This document shows positions 22,124-30,467 of a stretch of 64,000 bases of DNA, one piece after another. Below the pieces are notes generated by a model that worked only from the letters and a program-made list of their open reading frames with translations, was not told where the DNA came from and searched no databases. This DNA comes from Rhodoligotrophos sp. CJ14 (GTDB lineage Bacteria; Pseudomonadota; Alphaproteobacteria; Rhizobiales; Im1), in contig NZ_CP133319.1 in the NCBI RefSeq assembly GCF_038811545.1, positions 1,951,516 through 2,015,515 of the forward strand, in the 5' to 3' direction. The translations under genes were made by a program, and so were the position numbers. Within the stretch, counting starts at the first letter, position 1. Each line of letters starts with the position of its first letter.

Positions 22124-22312
22124 ATGTCGCTGGATGCGCCGCATATCGGCTTCGTGATTGCTGCCTATGGCATCAGCGCCTTGGTTCTCATCCTGCTCGT
22201 GCTTGGCACGGTTTCGGCGTTCCGCCGCAAGACGAGGCAGCTTGAACAACTGGAAATCAGAAAGAATAAGAACAGCAACGCCGGAATCGGCGCCCCGAGC
22301 GGAAAGCCATAG
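22124..22312 (+). CDS. ccmD: Heme exporter protein CcmD
   Basis: A 62-residue single-helix protein. GFVIAAYGISALVLILLVLGTVSAFRRKTRQLEQLE has the CcmD pattern of one helix followed by a basic amphipathic tail. CcmD helps release holo-CcmE from the CcmABC complex. It lies between ccmC and ccmG with short gaps, as usual. Confidence 0.93.
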   Translation: MSLDAPHIGFVIAAYGISALVLILLVLGTVSAFRRKTRQLEQLEIRKNKNSNAGIGAPSGKP

Positions 22313-22325
22313 GAGGGAGAGCGAG

Positions 22326-22955
22326 ATGTCTGCCTCGGAAACATCTGGAGTGCCGGATGATGCCAGCCCGGCAAAATCTTCTCGTGTGGCTTGGCGCAAA
22401 TATATCTGGGCGCTTGCCCCGATCACCATCTTCGCTCTTCTGGCCGTAACCCTTTTGATCCGCCTCTATGGCGATGACCCATCCAAGCTGCCCTCCCCGC
22501 TTGTTGGCCGCCCTGTGCCCGATTTCGCCCTGCCCGGCCTCGCCGGCCTGAAAAGCGAAGGCAGCCCTGTTCCGGGCTTCTCCTCTACCGATCTTGCCAA
22601 GGGCAATGTCAGCCTGGTCAATGTCTGGGCGTCCTGGTGCGTACCCTGCCGTCAGGAACACTCTCTGCTCATGCAGATCGCCGGCCAGGGAGGCGTGAAG
22701 CTTTACGGGATCAACTACAAGGACGAGCCGGAAAATGCCCGCCGCTTTCTCGGCATGCTCGGCAACCCCTTCCATGCCGTTGGCATCGACCCCGAGGGCA
22801 AGACGGCGATCGAGCTTGGCTTTTACGGCGTGCCCGAGACGTTCGTCGTGAACCCGAAAGGTGTGATCACCTTCAAATGGGTTGGGCCCATGACCGCCGA
22901 CGTCATCGAACGAGAGATCCTGCCGGCCATAGCTGCGGCCCGAAAGGGTGGTTAA
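22326..22955 (+). CDS. ccmG: Thiol:disulfide oxidoreductase CcmG/DsbE
   Basis: A 209-residue membrane-anchored thioredoxin-like protein that reduces apocytochrome c cysteines before heme attachment. One helix (about 28-46) anchors the periplasmic domain. The active site is WASWCVPCRQEH with Cys105 and Cys108. The cis-proline region YGVPETFVVNPKG is the CcmG signature. AGGAGGGAGAG precedes the ATG at 22326. ccmE, ccmF and ccmH are not in this cluster, as in many alphaproteobacteria. It converges with the metal-transporter genes 19 bases away. Confidence 0.96.
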   Translation: MSASETSGVPDDASPAKSSRVAWRKYIWALAPITIFALLAVTLLIRLYGDDPSKLPSPLVGRPVPDFALPGLAGLKSEGSPVPGFSSTDLAKGNVSLVNVWASWCVPCRQEHSLLMQIAGQGGVKLYGINYKDEPENARRFLGMLGNPFHAVGIDPEGKTAIELGFYGVPETFVVNPKGVITFKWVGPMTADVIEREILPAIAAARKGG

Positions 22956-22974
22956 TCCCGGACGGATTTGGACC

Positions 22975-23889
22975 TCAAGCCCCGGCGCGCCTCCGCCGCG
23001 GGCCGAAAAGGCAGGCGCCCGCGAGGATCATTCCTGCGGTGACCGCAATCATGCCAGCCGCACTCACGCCAGCTTGGAACCCCAGCCATAGCGGACCGAA
23101 CGCTGCAAGCACATAGCCGACCACCGCTGCGGCAACGGCGAACATGGCGCTCCAGGCAATCTGGGCGGCGAGGCGGTCCGTCATCAGCCGGGCAGCGCCC
23201 GCCGGACAGATGAACATCGCGATCACGATGATCGCGCCCACCGCATCGAACGCCATCACAGCCACCGCAGCCACGATGACGATCAGGGCCGAGCCGACCA
23301 GCCCTGGGCGCGCCCCTATGGTCTCTCCGAAGCCCTGATCGAATGTGCCGATGAACAATTCCTTCCAGAACGCCACGATAAAGATCACCACCGCAATCAG
23401 GATCAGGGCGAGGCGGGGCAGCGGTGCCGGCAATCCGGCCAGTGCCGCTGGGTCGAGCAGCGAGCCCCAGCCCTGCCCATCGAACCAGACCAGACTTTCG
23501 AGATTGCCATAAAGCGCGTGCTCGACATCGAGATGGACGGAACTCGCATCCGACTGCTCGATCAGAAACACACCCAGGGCGAACAATGCGGTGAACACCA
23601 CCCCCATGGCGGCACCCGGCTCCACCCGGCCGAGCCGCCGGATCAACTCGATCAGCATTACCGAGAGAATGGCGACGACCGCCGCGCCCGTGAGCATGAG
23701 CCCGGCAGCGACGCTGCCCGTGATAACGAACGCGCCTACAATGCCGAGCAGAACCACATGGCTGATCGCATCGCCGATCAGAGCCTGGCGGCGCAGAATG
23801 AGAAAATTGCCGGGCAGCGCGCAGGCAAGCGACACCAGCACCCCTACGAGCAGCGGCACGAGATTGAGCATCACGAAATCCGCACCCAT
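22975..23889 (-). CDS. Metal (Mn/Zn/Fe-type) ABC transporter permease
   Basis: A 304-residue membrane protein of the ABC-3 (ZnuB/TroC-D/MntB) family with 8-9 helices. ALPGNFLILRRQALIGDAISHVVLLGIV near the N-terminus carries the family loop with the conserved His, and VVGAIIVIAMFICPAGAARLMTD-like sequence near 215 holds the ATPase-contact region. It is the last of four minus-strand transporter genes and starts 3 bases after the preceding permease gene. Two different permease subunits imply a heterodimeric channel as in TroCD or SitCD. Confidence 0.92.
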   Translation of the reverse strand: MGADFVMLNLVPLLVGVLVSLACALPGNFLILRRQALIGDAISHVVLLGIVGAFVITGSVAAGLMLTGAAVVAILSVMLIELIRRLGRVEPGAAMGVVFTALFALGVFLIEQSDASSVHLDVEHALYGNLESLVWFDGQGWGSLLDPAALAGLPAPLPRLALILIAVVIFIVAFWKELFIGTFDQGFGETIGARPGLVGSALIVIVAAVAVMAFDAVGAIIVIAMFICPAGAARLMTDRLAAQIAWSAMFAVAAAVVGYVLAAFGPLWLGFQAGVSAAGMIAVTAGMILAGACLFGPRRRRAGA

Positions 23890-23892
23890 GGC

Positions 23893-25095
23893 TCAGGCCC
23901 CCTTCAAGGTGAAGCGGCGCTCGAGCTCCGTCACCATATCGGGAGGAACCGCCTCGCTGATCGGCACAAGTCCCTGATACTCTATGCTCGCCGCTTCCGA
24001 TGGAAATTCGCGGCGATAGAGCTCCCACAGCGCTTCGTCGCGAACCGCAGCAGCGGCAGCGGCCCGGCCTTGCAGGGAGGGAACACCGTCGGGCCTGACG
24101 AACCCCGCCCGGCGCAGGACGCGCATGGTCAGCGGATCATAGATTGGCTCGGCCCGAGCGAGCGCGAGCAGTCCCTGCCGCTCATGCACACGCTTACGCA
24201 TGACGAACTGGGCATACGAGCCCGCAAGCACGCCGCGCACTGGCGAGAAGATCAGCGAAAAGAGAAAGATCCCGAATGTTAGCAATACGATCAGCGCTCC
24301 CGTGGGCAGACGTTCGCCCAAGGACGAGATCACCGCGCCCCCATAGGCCGCCGCCGCGCCAATCAATGCAGCGATCAGGACCATGCGCTCAGGACGATTG
24401 GTCCAGAACCGCGCGGCAACCGGCGGAATGATGGTGAGCGCAACGATGAGCACCAGCCCCGCCACTTTCAGCCCGATCACCGTCACCGCCAGCACCAGCC
24501 CCATCATGGCAAGATCGACCCGCCGCACATCGATGCCGCGGGTCGTCGCATAATCCTGATCGAAGCAGACGAGAGTGAATGGCCGCCGCAGGAGGAAAAT
24601 CGCGCAGCCCGTGAGGGCGGCGGTGACGGCGATGGTCTCGGCCTCGCTGCGCAGCATGCCGGCGGTCGAGCCGAGCAAAAAGCCGGTCAGTCCTGCCTGC
24701 CCTCCGCTATCCAGGGATTGAATGACCGTGAGGAGCACCACCCCGAGCCCAAAGAACACGGACAGCACCGCCCCGATTGCCACATCCTCGGTGAGCCTCG
24801 TGCGCCGGGTAATCCAGATCACCCCGAGCAGCCCTGCGGCGGCGCTCAGCGCTGCCCCGATCAGCAGGCCGGGCATCCAGCGTCCGTCCCCGGTGAGAAA
24901 CGCCATGATGATGAAGGCGAGCGCCAGCCCTGGCAGGGTCGCATGCGAGATCGCATCCGTGACGAGGGAGCGCTTGCGCAGCAGCACGAAGGTGCCGATG
25001 GCACCAGCGCTCGCCCCGAGCAGGCCGGCGCCGACGCTGACCAGCGCGGTATTATAGCCGGTCTGCAGCAGCAATGCGGAGATGAGCGCGTCCAC
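23893..25095 (-). CDS. Metal (Mn/Zn/Fe-type) ABC transporter permease with C-terminal cytosolic extension
   Basis: An ABC-3 family permease of 400 residues from the GTG at 25095, which has AGGGGGC upstream; TTG codons at 25098 and 25101 are in frame. The first 290 residues are the membrane part (LRKRSLVTDAISHATLPGLALAF, VGLKVAGLVLIVALTIIPPVAARF). The last ~110 residues are soluble, beginning RKRVHERQGLLALARAEPIYDP and continuing with LRRAGFVRPDGVPSLQGRA, a shape suggestive of a winged-helix domain like those on some TroC-type subunits. Most permeases of this family lack it. Function of the extension is unknown. Confidence 0.92.
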   Translation of the reverse strand: MDALISALLLQTGYNTALVSVGAGLLGASAGAIGTFVLLRKRSLVTDAISHATLPGLALAFIIMAFLTGDGRWMPGLLIGAALSAAAGLLGVIWITRRTRLTEDVAIGAVLSVFFGLGVVLLTVIQSLDSGGQAGLTGFLLGSTAGMLRSEAETIAVTAALTGCAIFLLRRPFTLVCFDQDYATTRGIDVRRVDLAMMGLVLAVTVIGLKVAGLVLIVALTIIPPVAARFWTNRPERMVLIAALIGAAAAYGGAVISSLGERLPTGALIVLLTFGIFLFSLIFSPVRGVLAGSYAQFVMRKRVHERQGLLALARAEPIYDPLTMRVLRRAGFVRPDGVPSLQGRAAAAAAVRDEALWELYRREFPSEAASIEYQGLVPISEAVPPDMVTELERRFTLKGA

Positions 25096-25109
25096 CAACA
25101 AGCCCCCTG

Positions 25110-25991
25110 TTACGGCCTGTGCTCGCTAAAGGGTGCAGGCATCTCGGAGGAAGCGAGCGCCCCCGGAGTAAGCGTCTCGATCTGAGCCGTGGCAAGCCTG
25201 CCGCCATAGGTCTTTTGCAGGTTTTCAGCAGTGAACGTGCTCTCCACGGGCCCATCCGCGATCTTGGTGCCGTTCAGCAAAAGCACATGGTCGAAATAGG
25301 CGGGCACCGTCGCAAGATCGTGATGGACGCAGATGATGGTCTTGCCCTGCGCGTTGAGCTCCTTCAGCACACCAATGATGGCGCGCTCAGTGGCCGCATC
25401 CACCCCGGCAAAGGGCTCGTCCATGATGTAGAGATCGGCATGTTGGGCCAGCGCGCGAGCGAGGAACACCCGCTGTTGCTGGCCGCCCGAAAGCTGCCCG
25501 ATCTGCCTCTTGGCGAGGCCTCCCATACCGACACGCTCCAGGCAGTCGATCGCCACCTGACGGTGCCGCGCCCCCGCGAAACGGAACGCGCCGATCTCCC
25601 GATAGAGTCCCATCAGCACCACATCGAGCACGGTTGCGGGAAAATCCCAGTCGACGCTCGCCCGTTGCGGCATATAGGCGATGCGCTGCCTCGCGCGCTC
25701 ATAGGGTTCGCCGAACACCGTCACCTCGCCCGAAATGCGGGGCACGATGCCAAGGGCCGCTTTGATGAGGGTCGATTTGCCTGCCCCGTTCGGCCCCACG
25801 ATCGCAACCATCGCTTTGGGCGGCGTGAAGAAATCGATCGAGAACAGAACCGGCTTGGTTCCATAGCCGACCGTCAGGCCCGAAATGGCCAGCGGGCTGT
25901 CCTGCGGGTGCTGAGGCAGGGTCGTCCCGTTCTCGGCAATCAGCCAAGGAGCGGATTTGCTGCTACCCAGAGTTCCCCAAAGCGCCTTCAT
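25110..25991 (-). CDS. Metal ABC transporter, ATP-binding protein
   Basis: A 293-residue ATPase. Walker A is GPNGAGKSTLIKAALGI near residue 68, the signature is [17 protein letters not shown], Walker B is LYIMDEPFAGVD and the switch histidine lies in VHHDLATV. YMPQRASVDWDFPATVLDVVLMG is typical of the Mn/Zn uptake group (MntB/TroB/ZnuC). An N-terminal stretch of about 33 residues precedes the domain. It lies between the binding-protein gene (20 bases upstream) and the two permease genes. Confidence 0.94.
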   Translation of the reverse strand: MKALWGTLGSSKSAPWLIAENGTTLPQHPQDSPLAISGLTVGYGTKPVLFSIDFFTPPKAMVAIVGPNGAGKSTLIKAALGIVPRISGEVTVFGEPYERARQRIAYMPQRASVDWDFPATVLDVVLMGLYREIGAFRFAGARHRQVAIDCLERVGMGGLAKRQIGQLSGGQQQRVFLARALAQHADLYIMDEPFAGVDAATERAIIGVLKELNAQGKTIICVHHDLATVPAYFDHVLLLNGTKIADGPVESTFTAENLQKTYGGRLATAQIETLTPGALASSEMPAPFSEHRP

Positions 25992-26011
25992 GAATGGCTC
26001 CGTTCTGGCCG

Positions 26012-26995
26012 CTAGAGTCCCGTGAGCTTGTCATTGAGACCTCGTTCAGGCGCCTCTCCCCCCAGCGCCCGAATGATGGTGGTCACGTTATGGTCGATCA
26101 TGCCGATATAGGTGCCCTCGTAAGTACCCGGCTTGCCCATGGCGTCTGAAAAGAGCGTTCCGCCGATGGTCACGGTGTGCCCCCGGGCGGCAGCGCCTTC
26201 GATCAACGCTTTGACATTGCGATCGGACACCGAAGTTTCGACGAAAATTGCACCGATCTTGCGCGAGACCAGCACATCGACCAGGTGTTCGATCTGCTTG
26301 AGCCCCGCCTCGCTCTCGGTGGAAATGCCCTGGACGCCGAGCACTTCATAACCATGGGCCCGGCCGAAATAGTGAAATGCATCATGGGCGGTCACCAGCA
26401 CGCGCGCTTGCTCGGGGACCGTGGCCAGCCCCGTCCTCGCGTAAGCCTCCAGCGCATCGATTTCGGCCAGATGGCGCTGCGTATTGGCGTCCAGATCGGC
26501 TTTGGCTTCCGGTCGCAACTCGAAGATTGTATCCCGCGCTCCGCCGACAATGTACTTCCACAGGCTCGGATCCATCCAGACATGGGGGTCATACTGGCCG
26601 GGGTAATTGGGATCGCTGATCAACTTGGCCTTTGGCACCAGCTCCGCGAGCGGGAAGACCGGCACACGCGAGGCAAGCCGTTCGAGAAAGCTCGCAAGCT
26701 GTGCTTCGAGCCGCAGCCCGTGCCAGAGCACGAGATCGGCCCGGCTCATCGCGGCAATGTCGGAACTCGTCTGGCGATAGAGATGGGGATCAACCCCCGG
26801 CCCCATGAGGGCCTGAACCTCCACCCAATCGCCGCCGACCTGCCGCACGGCATCTGCGATCATGCTGGTTGTCGCGACCACCCGCAGCGTGTCCTTTGCG
26901 CGGGCGCCGCGCGGGCCAACCACAACCCCGCTCAGACCAAGCAACAGGCTTGCGGCGGCGCCTTTGAGCAGTAATCGTCTCCCCCGTCTCGCCAT
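26012..26995 (-). CDS. Metal ABC transporter substrate-binding protein (TroA/ZnuA type)
   Basis: A 327-residue cluster A-I binding protein. A twin-arginine-like or Sec signal (MARRGRRLLLKGAAASLLLG) ends near ARA. Likely metal ligands are the histidines in DPHLYRQ, DPHVWMDP and TAHDAFHYFGRAHGY plus the aspartate in LFSDAMGKPG, the TroA-like set, so Zn or Mn is the best guess. GISTESEAG matches the TroA loop. The ATG at 26995 was chosen; the frame runs open through the tRNA gene upstream, which is an artefact. First gene of the transporter operon, with Fur-family-like sites upstream. Confidence 0.93.
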   Translation of the reverse strand: MARRGRRLLLKGAAASLLLGLSGVVVGPRGARAKDTLRVVATTSMIADAVRQVGGDWVEVQALMGPGVDPHLYRQTSSDIAAMSRADLVLWHGLRLEAQLASFLERLASRVPVFPLAELVPKAKLISDPNYPGQYDPHVWMDPSLWKYIVGGARDTIFELRPEAKADLDANTQRHLAEIDALEAYARTGLATVPEQARVLVTAHDAFHYFGRAHGYEVLGVQGISTESEAGLKQIEHLVDVLVSRKIGAIFVETSVSDRNVKALIEGAAARGHTVTIGGTLFSDAMGKPGTYEGTYIGMIDHNVTTIIRALGGEAPERGLNDKLTGL

Positions 26996-27016
26996 ATGTC
27001 CTGGCCTCGGAAAAAA

Positions 27017-27039
27017 TTGCGAATGAATATCATCTGCAA
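27017..27039. promoter_or_regulatory. Fur/Mur/Zur-like operator upstream of the metal transporter
   Basis: Arms TTGCGAATGA (27017-27026) and TCATCTGCAA (27030-27039) match as an inverted repeat at 8 of 10 positions around ATA, 22 bases upstream of the binding-protein ATG. AT-rich TGC...GCA palindromes of this size are typical of Fur-superfamily sites in alphaproteobacteria. Which metal regulator binds cannot be told from the sequence. Confidence 0.5.
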
Positions 27040-27074
27040 TATATGTTTTCGCCCCGCTTACATGCAAGTGCAAA

Positions 27075-27088
27075 TTATTCTCAAATAA
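27075..27088. promoter_or_regulatory. Second AT-rich palindrome in the metal-transporter promoter
   Basis: TTATT (27075-27079) and AATAA (27084-27088) flank CTCA. The minus strand reads TTTGAGAATAATT across it, which resembles half of a Fur box. It lies 36 bases beyond the first site and may be a second operator or part of the promoter. Confidence 0.3.
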
Positions 27089-27263
27089 ACCTCGAGTGGG
27101 GGACTGGATGGGATGGGAATGGGATGAGTCCCTTGAGAATTGCGCCTCTTGCCCGCGCTTCCGCACCAAAAGATGCTGGACTTCAACCAAGGCCTCTGGC
27201 AGATAGCCGCCAGGAGCTTGGCAGCCGCGCTCAGCATCGAGCACGAAGCCATTCGGTCTCCTT

Positions 27264-27350
27264 GCGGGTGTGGCGGAATTGGTAGACGCGCTGGACTCAA
27301 AATCCAGTTCTGGTGACAGAGTGTCGGTTCGACTCCGACCACCCGCACCA
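27264..27350 (+). tRNA. tRNA-Leu (anticodon CAA)
   Basis: An 87-base tRNA with acceptor GCGGGTG pairing CACCCGC, discriminator A and an encoded CCA (27348-27350). The D-arm holds GGCGGAATTGGTAGACGC. The anticodon stem CTGGA/TCCAG encloses a loop with CAA at the anticodon position. A long variable arm (TTCTGGTGACAGAGT) and the T-loop GTTCGACTC complete a class II leucine tRNA reading UUG. It stands alone on the plus strand between two minus-strand operons. Confidence 0.97.
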
Positions 27351-27495
27351 GACCTTCCCTGAATCTCTGAGACAGACATGAAAGCAGCAGCGCCCGGTCA
27401 TGCCAGGCGCCGCAATGATGCTGTCGAGCAAAGCCTTGAGACGCGCTTTCGCCTCGTCGACCGAAAGTGCAAGCGCCTGGCGAGCTTCCGTTCAG

Positions 27496-28782
27496 CTACT
27501 CGATAAACTGTGGAAGCCAGGTGCTCAGCTCTGGCACCAGGAGCAGCAGGGCCAGGATGATTAGCTCCCCAATGAGGAACGGGACCACGCCGCGGAAGCC
27601 TTGCTCCACCCGCGTATTGGTCGCCCCGCACGTGACGAACACGTTCATGCCGAGCGGCGGCGTCACCAGCCCGAGCTCCGCGGTCTTGGTCACGATGATC
27701 CCGAACCAGATCGGATCATAGCCGAGCGACGTAACCAGCGGAAAAATAAGCGGCAAGGTCAGGATGATGATCGCCAGCTGATCGATGAAGAAGCCGAGCA
27801 CGAGATAGAGCGCCACGATGATCAGCATGATGGCCCAGGCCGGCAATGGCAGTTCACCGACGAAGGTGACCAGCGATTGCGGGATCTGGGCCACGGCCAG
27901 ATAATATCCGAACACCATCGCGCCGATGATGATGGCGAAGATCATCGCGGTCGTGCGCACCGTGGATCCTAGCGCCTCATTGAGACCGCTCCAGCGGAGG
28001 CCGCCCCACAGAACGGAAATGACAAGCGCCCCGGCCGCACCGACGGCGGCGGCCTCGGTCGCCGTGATCGCGCCGGAATAGATCCCGCCAAGCACCAGAA
28101 TCACGAGCAGGATGGCTGGCCAGACTTTCGGCACCGCGGCCCACCGTTCCGCCGCCGGGAACCGTTCGGTAGCGGGCGCAATCGATGGGTTCCGCCGCAC
28201 CAGGAAAGCGATCACCGCCATATAGCCCAGGGCGGTGATGGCGCCGGGGATGATCCCGGCGAGAAACAGCTTGCCGATCGAGGTTTCCGTCATCACCCCA
28301 TAGAGGATCAGCGGTAGGCTCGGTGGGATCATGATCGACAGCGTTCCAGCGATGGCGATCACCCCGAGCGCGAAGCTCTCGCTATAGCCATAGCGGCGCA
28401 TTTCCGGGATCGAGATGCGCGACATCGCGGCCGCAGCCGCCGTTGAGGATCCCGACAGAACGGCAAAGCCGACATTGGCGGCAATGGCGGCAAAGGCGAG
28501 CCCGCCGCGAATATGCCCGAGCCAGAGATAGCCGAGCCGGTAAAGGTCGCGGACGATCGTTCCCCTGCTCAGCAGCTCTGCCATCAGGATGAACAGCGGA
28601 ATGGTCGAAAGCAGAAAGCTGGCAGCCGTCCGGTAGGGCGTGGTCTGCAGCACACCCATCATGGGATTGAAGCCCACCTGAGCGAGCAGGCCGGCAGCGC
28701 CCGTCACCGCGAGCGCGAAGGCGATGGGCATGCCGAGCGCAATGAGCCCCACCAGCAGGATCATGATCGATGGCGCAATCAT
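27496..28782 (-). CDS. TRAP transporter large permease (DctM type)
   Basis: A 428-residue membrane protein with about 12 helices, the sodium-coupled channel of a TRAP transporter. GSSTAAAAAMSRISIPEMRRYGY and GTLSIMIPPSLPLILYGV near 110-160 and VTPPLGMNVFVTCGA near 385 are DctM signatures. It follows the small permease by 27 bases and is the last gene of the 34651-27496 operon. The paralogous DctM at 55165-56433 has the same layout. Confidence 0.95.
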   Translation of the reverse strand: MIAPSIMILLVGLIALGMPIAFALAVTGAAGLLAQVGFNPMMGVLQTTPYRTAASFLLSTIPLFILMAELLSRGTIVRDLYRLGYLWLGHIRGGLAFAAIAANVGFAVLSGSSTAAAAAMSRISIPEMRRYGYSESFALGVIAIAGTLSIMIPPSLPLILYGVMTETSIGKLFLAGIIPGAITALGYMAVIAFLVRRNPSIAPATERFPAAERWAAVPKVWPAILLVILVLGGIYSGAITATEAAAVGAAGALVISVLWGGLRWSGLNEALGSTVRTTAMIFAIIIGAMVFGYYLAVAQIPQSLVTFVGELPLPAWAIMLIIVALYLVLGFFIDQLAIIILTLPLIFPLVTSLGYDPIWFGIIVTKTAELGLVTPPLGMNVFVTCGATNTRVEQGFRGVVPFLIGELIILALLLLVPELSTWLPQFIE

Positions 28783-28809
28783 TGCGAATGTTCCCCGAAC
28801 AGTTAGATC

Positions 28810-29322
28810 TCAGTGCTCGGCCTGTTGCCGAACCGGTGCTGTGCTGAAGCAAAGCGAGACGAGCTGGAAGGCGAGGCGCAGGCAGAACACAGCGCTGCCG
28901 AGCGCGGCGATCGCCCAGGACGGCCCTGTCGGAATCGGCACCGCTCCCGAGATCCAGCGATTGAACAGGAAATTCTGATAGCTGGTCCGTGCGGCCGCAT
29001 AGGTCACAACCGCGAACACCGCAAGCGTCGCCAGAAGATAGATGAACTCAAGCGCACGCTGGACCGCAGGTGGAAGGTGCTCCAGCAACAGCTCCACCCG
29101 CACATGCGCGCCCGAGCGCTGGCTGAGCCCCAATCCGAGAAAAACCACTGCGATCATGAGATAGAGCTCGGTGATCTCGTAGATGCCCGGCACCGGCCTG
29201 TTCGCGAGATATCGGCCGCCCGCATCGCAAACCACCGCGATCATCATCACGAACAAGGCTGCTTTTCCGATCCAGCCCATGAGGCCTTCAATAGCCAGCA
29301 GGATGCGATCCAGACGGCTCAT
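28810..29322 (-). CDS. TRAP transporter small permease (DctQ type)
   Basis: A 170-residue protein with four predicted helices. The pattern of a basic N-terminus, a first helix, ITELYLMIAVVFLGLGLSQRSGAHVRVELLLEHLP in the middle and a last helix near 135-155 is that of DctQ. GGGAGGAC precedes the ATG. It sits between the binding protein (104 bases upstream) and the large permease. Confidence 0.92.
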   Translation of the reverse strand: MSRLDRILLAIEGLMGWIGKAALFVMMIAVVCDAGGRYLANRPVPGIYEITELYLMIAVVFLGLGLSQRSGAHVRVELLLEHLPPAVQRALEFIYLLATLAVFAVVTYAAARTSYQNFLFNRWISGAVPIPTGPSWAIAALGSAVFCLRLAFQLVSLCFSTAPVRQQAEH

Positions 29323-29426
29323 CAGGATAGTCCTCCCTCAAAACGCTGGTCTTGCGATCCGCTATGCTGGTCCGTGCACACGCCAAATCGCAGACGTGCT
29401 CTTGCGGGCAGCAATCGCGGATGCCC

Positions 29427-30440
29427 TTATTCCGTCACCAGCTTTTCCCAGCGCGCGAAAACCTTGTCGGCAGGCTTGCCCTGGCCGGTGAGGTTCTTGA
29501 TCCAAGCCTCGCTCACCGGTTTGAGCGCCGCCGCCCAATTGGGAAGCTCCTCCGCCTCGATGGCGTACATGCCGCCGCCCCGCGCCTTCAGGGCCTCGTC
29601 GAACTCGACCTCTCTCTTGCGATCTGCCTCGATCGCCAGCGGAATGACATCGCGCCCCGCCTGGATCATCGCCTTCTGGATGTCTTCCGGCAGGGTCGAC
29701 CACACATTCTCATTGATGACATAGAGCACCGGGAACAGTCCCAGATTGAGGTTGCTGGTCGACCACTTCAGCTGCTCCTCGAGCTTGTAGCCCGCAGCCG
29801 TCGGCGTGTTGAACAAGGTGCCGTCGATCGTGCCCCTCTGCAGGGCCGGATAGAGATCAGGAGCCGGAATGGCCACGGGAACCGCACCCAGGTTCTCTAC
29901 GCTGCGTTCCTGCACACCCCCGGAAGAGCGGATCTTCTTGCCCTTCAACTGATCGAGCGAGGTGATTTTGTCTGCCCTCATCATCAGCTGATAGGGAGCG
30001 GTCACCATTGCGCGGACCACCCGCACACCCTGCGGCAGGAATTCCACCTCGTTCAGCTCGTTCTGCGCGAGCTCGTTGAAGGCGTCATTGAGCTTCTGCG
30101 GATCCGAGACATTGCCCACGAGCGGCAGCGCCGTCACTGTCGAGATCGGGAGGCGATCCGACATATAAAGCGGCGCGGCATAGCCGATATCTGCGATCCC
30201 GCTCTCGACGGCATCCAGCAGATCGGCCGACTTGGCCAGTTGCTCCGCTGGATAATATTCGAAGGTGATGCGGCCGCCGGTCAGCTCGGTGACACGATCA
30301 AGCCAGGCCTTGGTATTGATTGAATATTGATGCGTTGTCGGGAAGCTGTCCGCAACGCGCAAGGTGAATTCCTGCGCGATAACCGGCTTTCCCCAAATCA
30401 AACCCAAGGCTACGCCAAGCCCGATCACAAGGCTTTTCAT
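29427..30440 (-). CDS. TRAP transporter solute-binding protein (DctP family)
   Basis: A 337-residue periplasmic protein. A signal peptide (about 1-22, ending VIAQE) precedes FTLRVADSFPTTHQYSIN. The family arginine that binds the substrate carboxylate is expected in GKKIRSSGGVQERSVENLGAVPV. It carries the usual DctP scaffold with SGIADIGYAAPLY. The neighbours (CoA transferase, acyl-CoA dehydrogenases, hydratase) suggest a monocarboxylate or dicarboxylate ligand. GAGGGAGGAAGG precedes the start. Confidence 0.94.
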   Translation of the reverse strand: MKSLVIGLGVALGLIWGKPVIAQEFTLRVADSFPTTHQYSINTKAWLDRVTELTGGRITFEYYPAEQLAKSADLLDAVESGIADIGYAAPLYMSDRLPISTVTALPLVGNVSDPQKLNDAFNELAQNELNEVEFLPQGVRVVRAMVTAPYQLMMRADKITSLDQLKGKKIRSSGGVQERSVENLGAVPVAIPAPDLYPALQRGTIDGTLFNTPTAAGYKLEEQLKWSTSNLNLGLFPVLYVINENVWSTLPEDIQKAMIQAGRDVIPLAIEADRKREVEFDEALKARGGGMYAIEAEELPNWAAALKPVSEAWIKNLTGQGKPADKVFARWEKLVTE

Positions 30441-30467
30441 GCCCCTTCCTCCCTCATTCCTCGAAAA

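Noticed and set aside
26996-27379. In-frame upstream extension of the metal-binding protein through the tRNA-Leu gene, giving a 455-residue protein
   Set aside because: The added residues come from antisense translation of the tRNA and an AT-rich promoter; the ATG at 26995 gives a normal signal peptide and family length.
27351-27495. Protein-like minus-strand stretch (EARQALALSVDEAKARLKAL) after the dctM stop, next to the tRNA
   Set aside because: It has no start codon or ribosome site and no recognised family; possibly a remnant, too weak to list.
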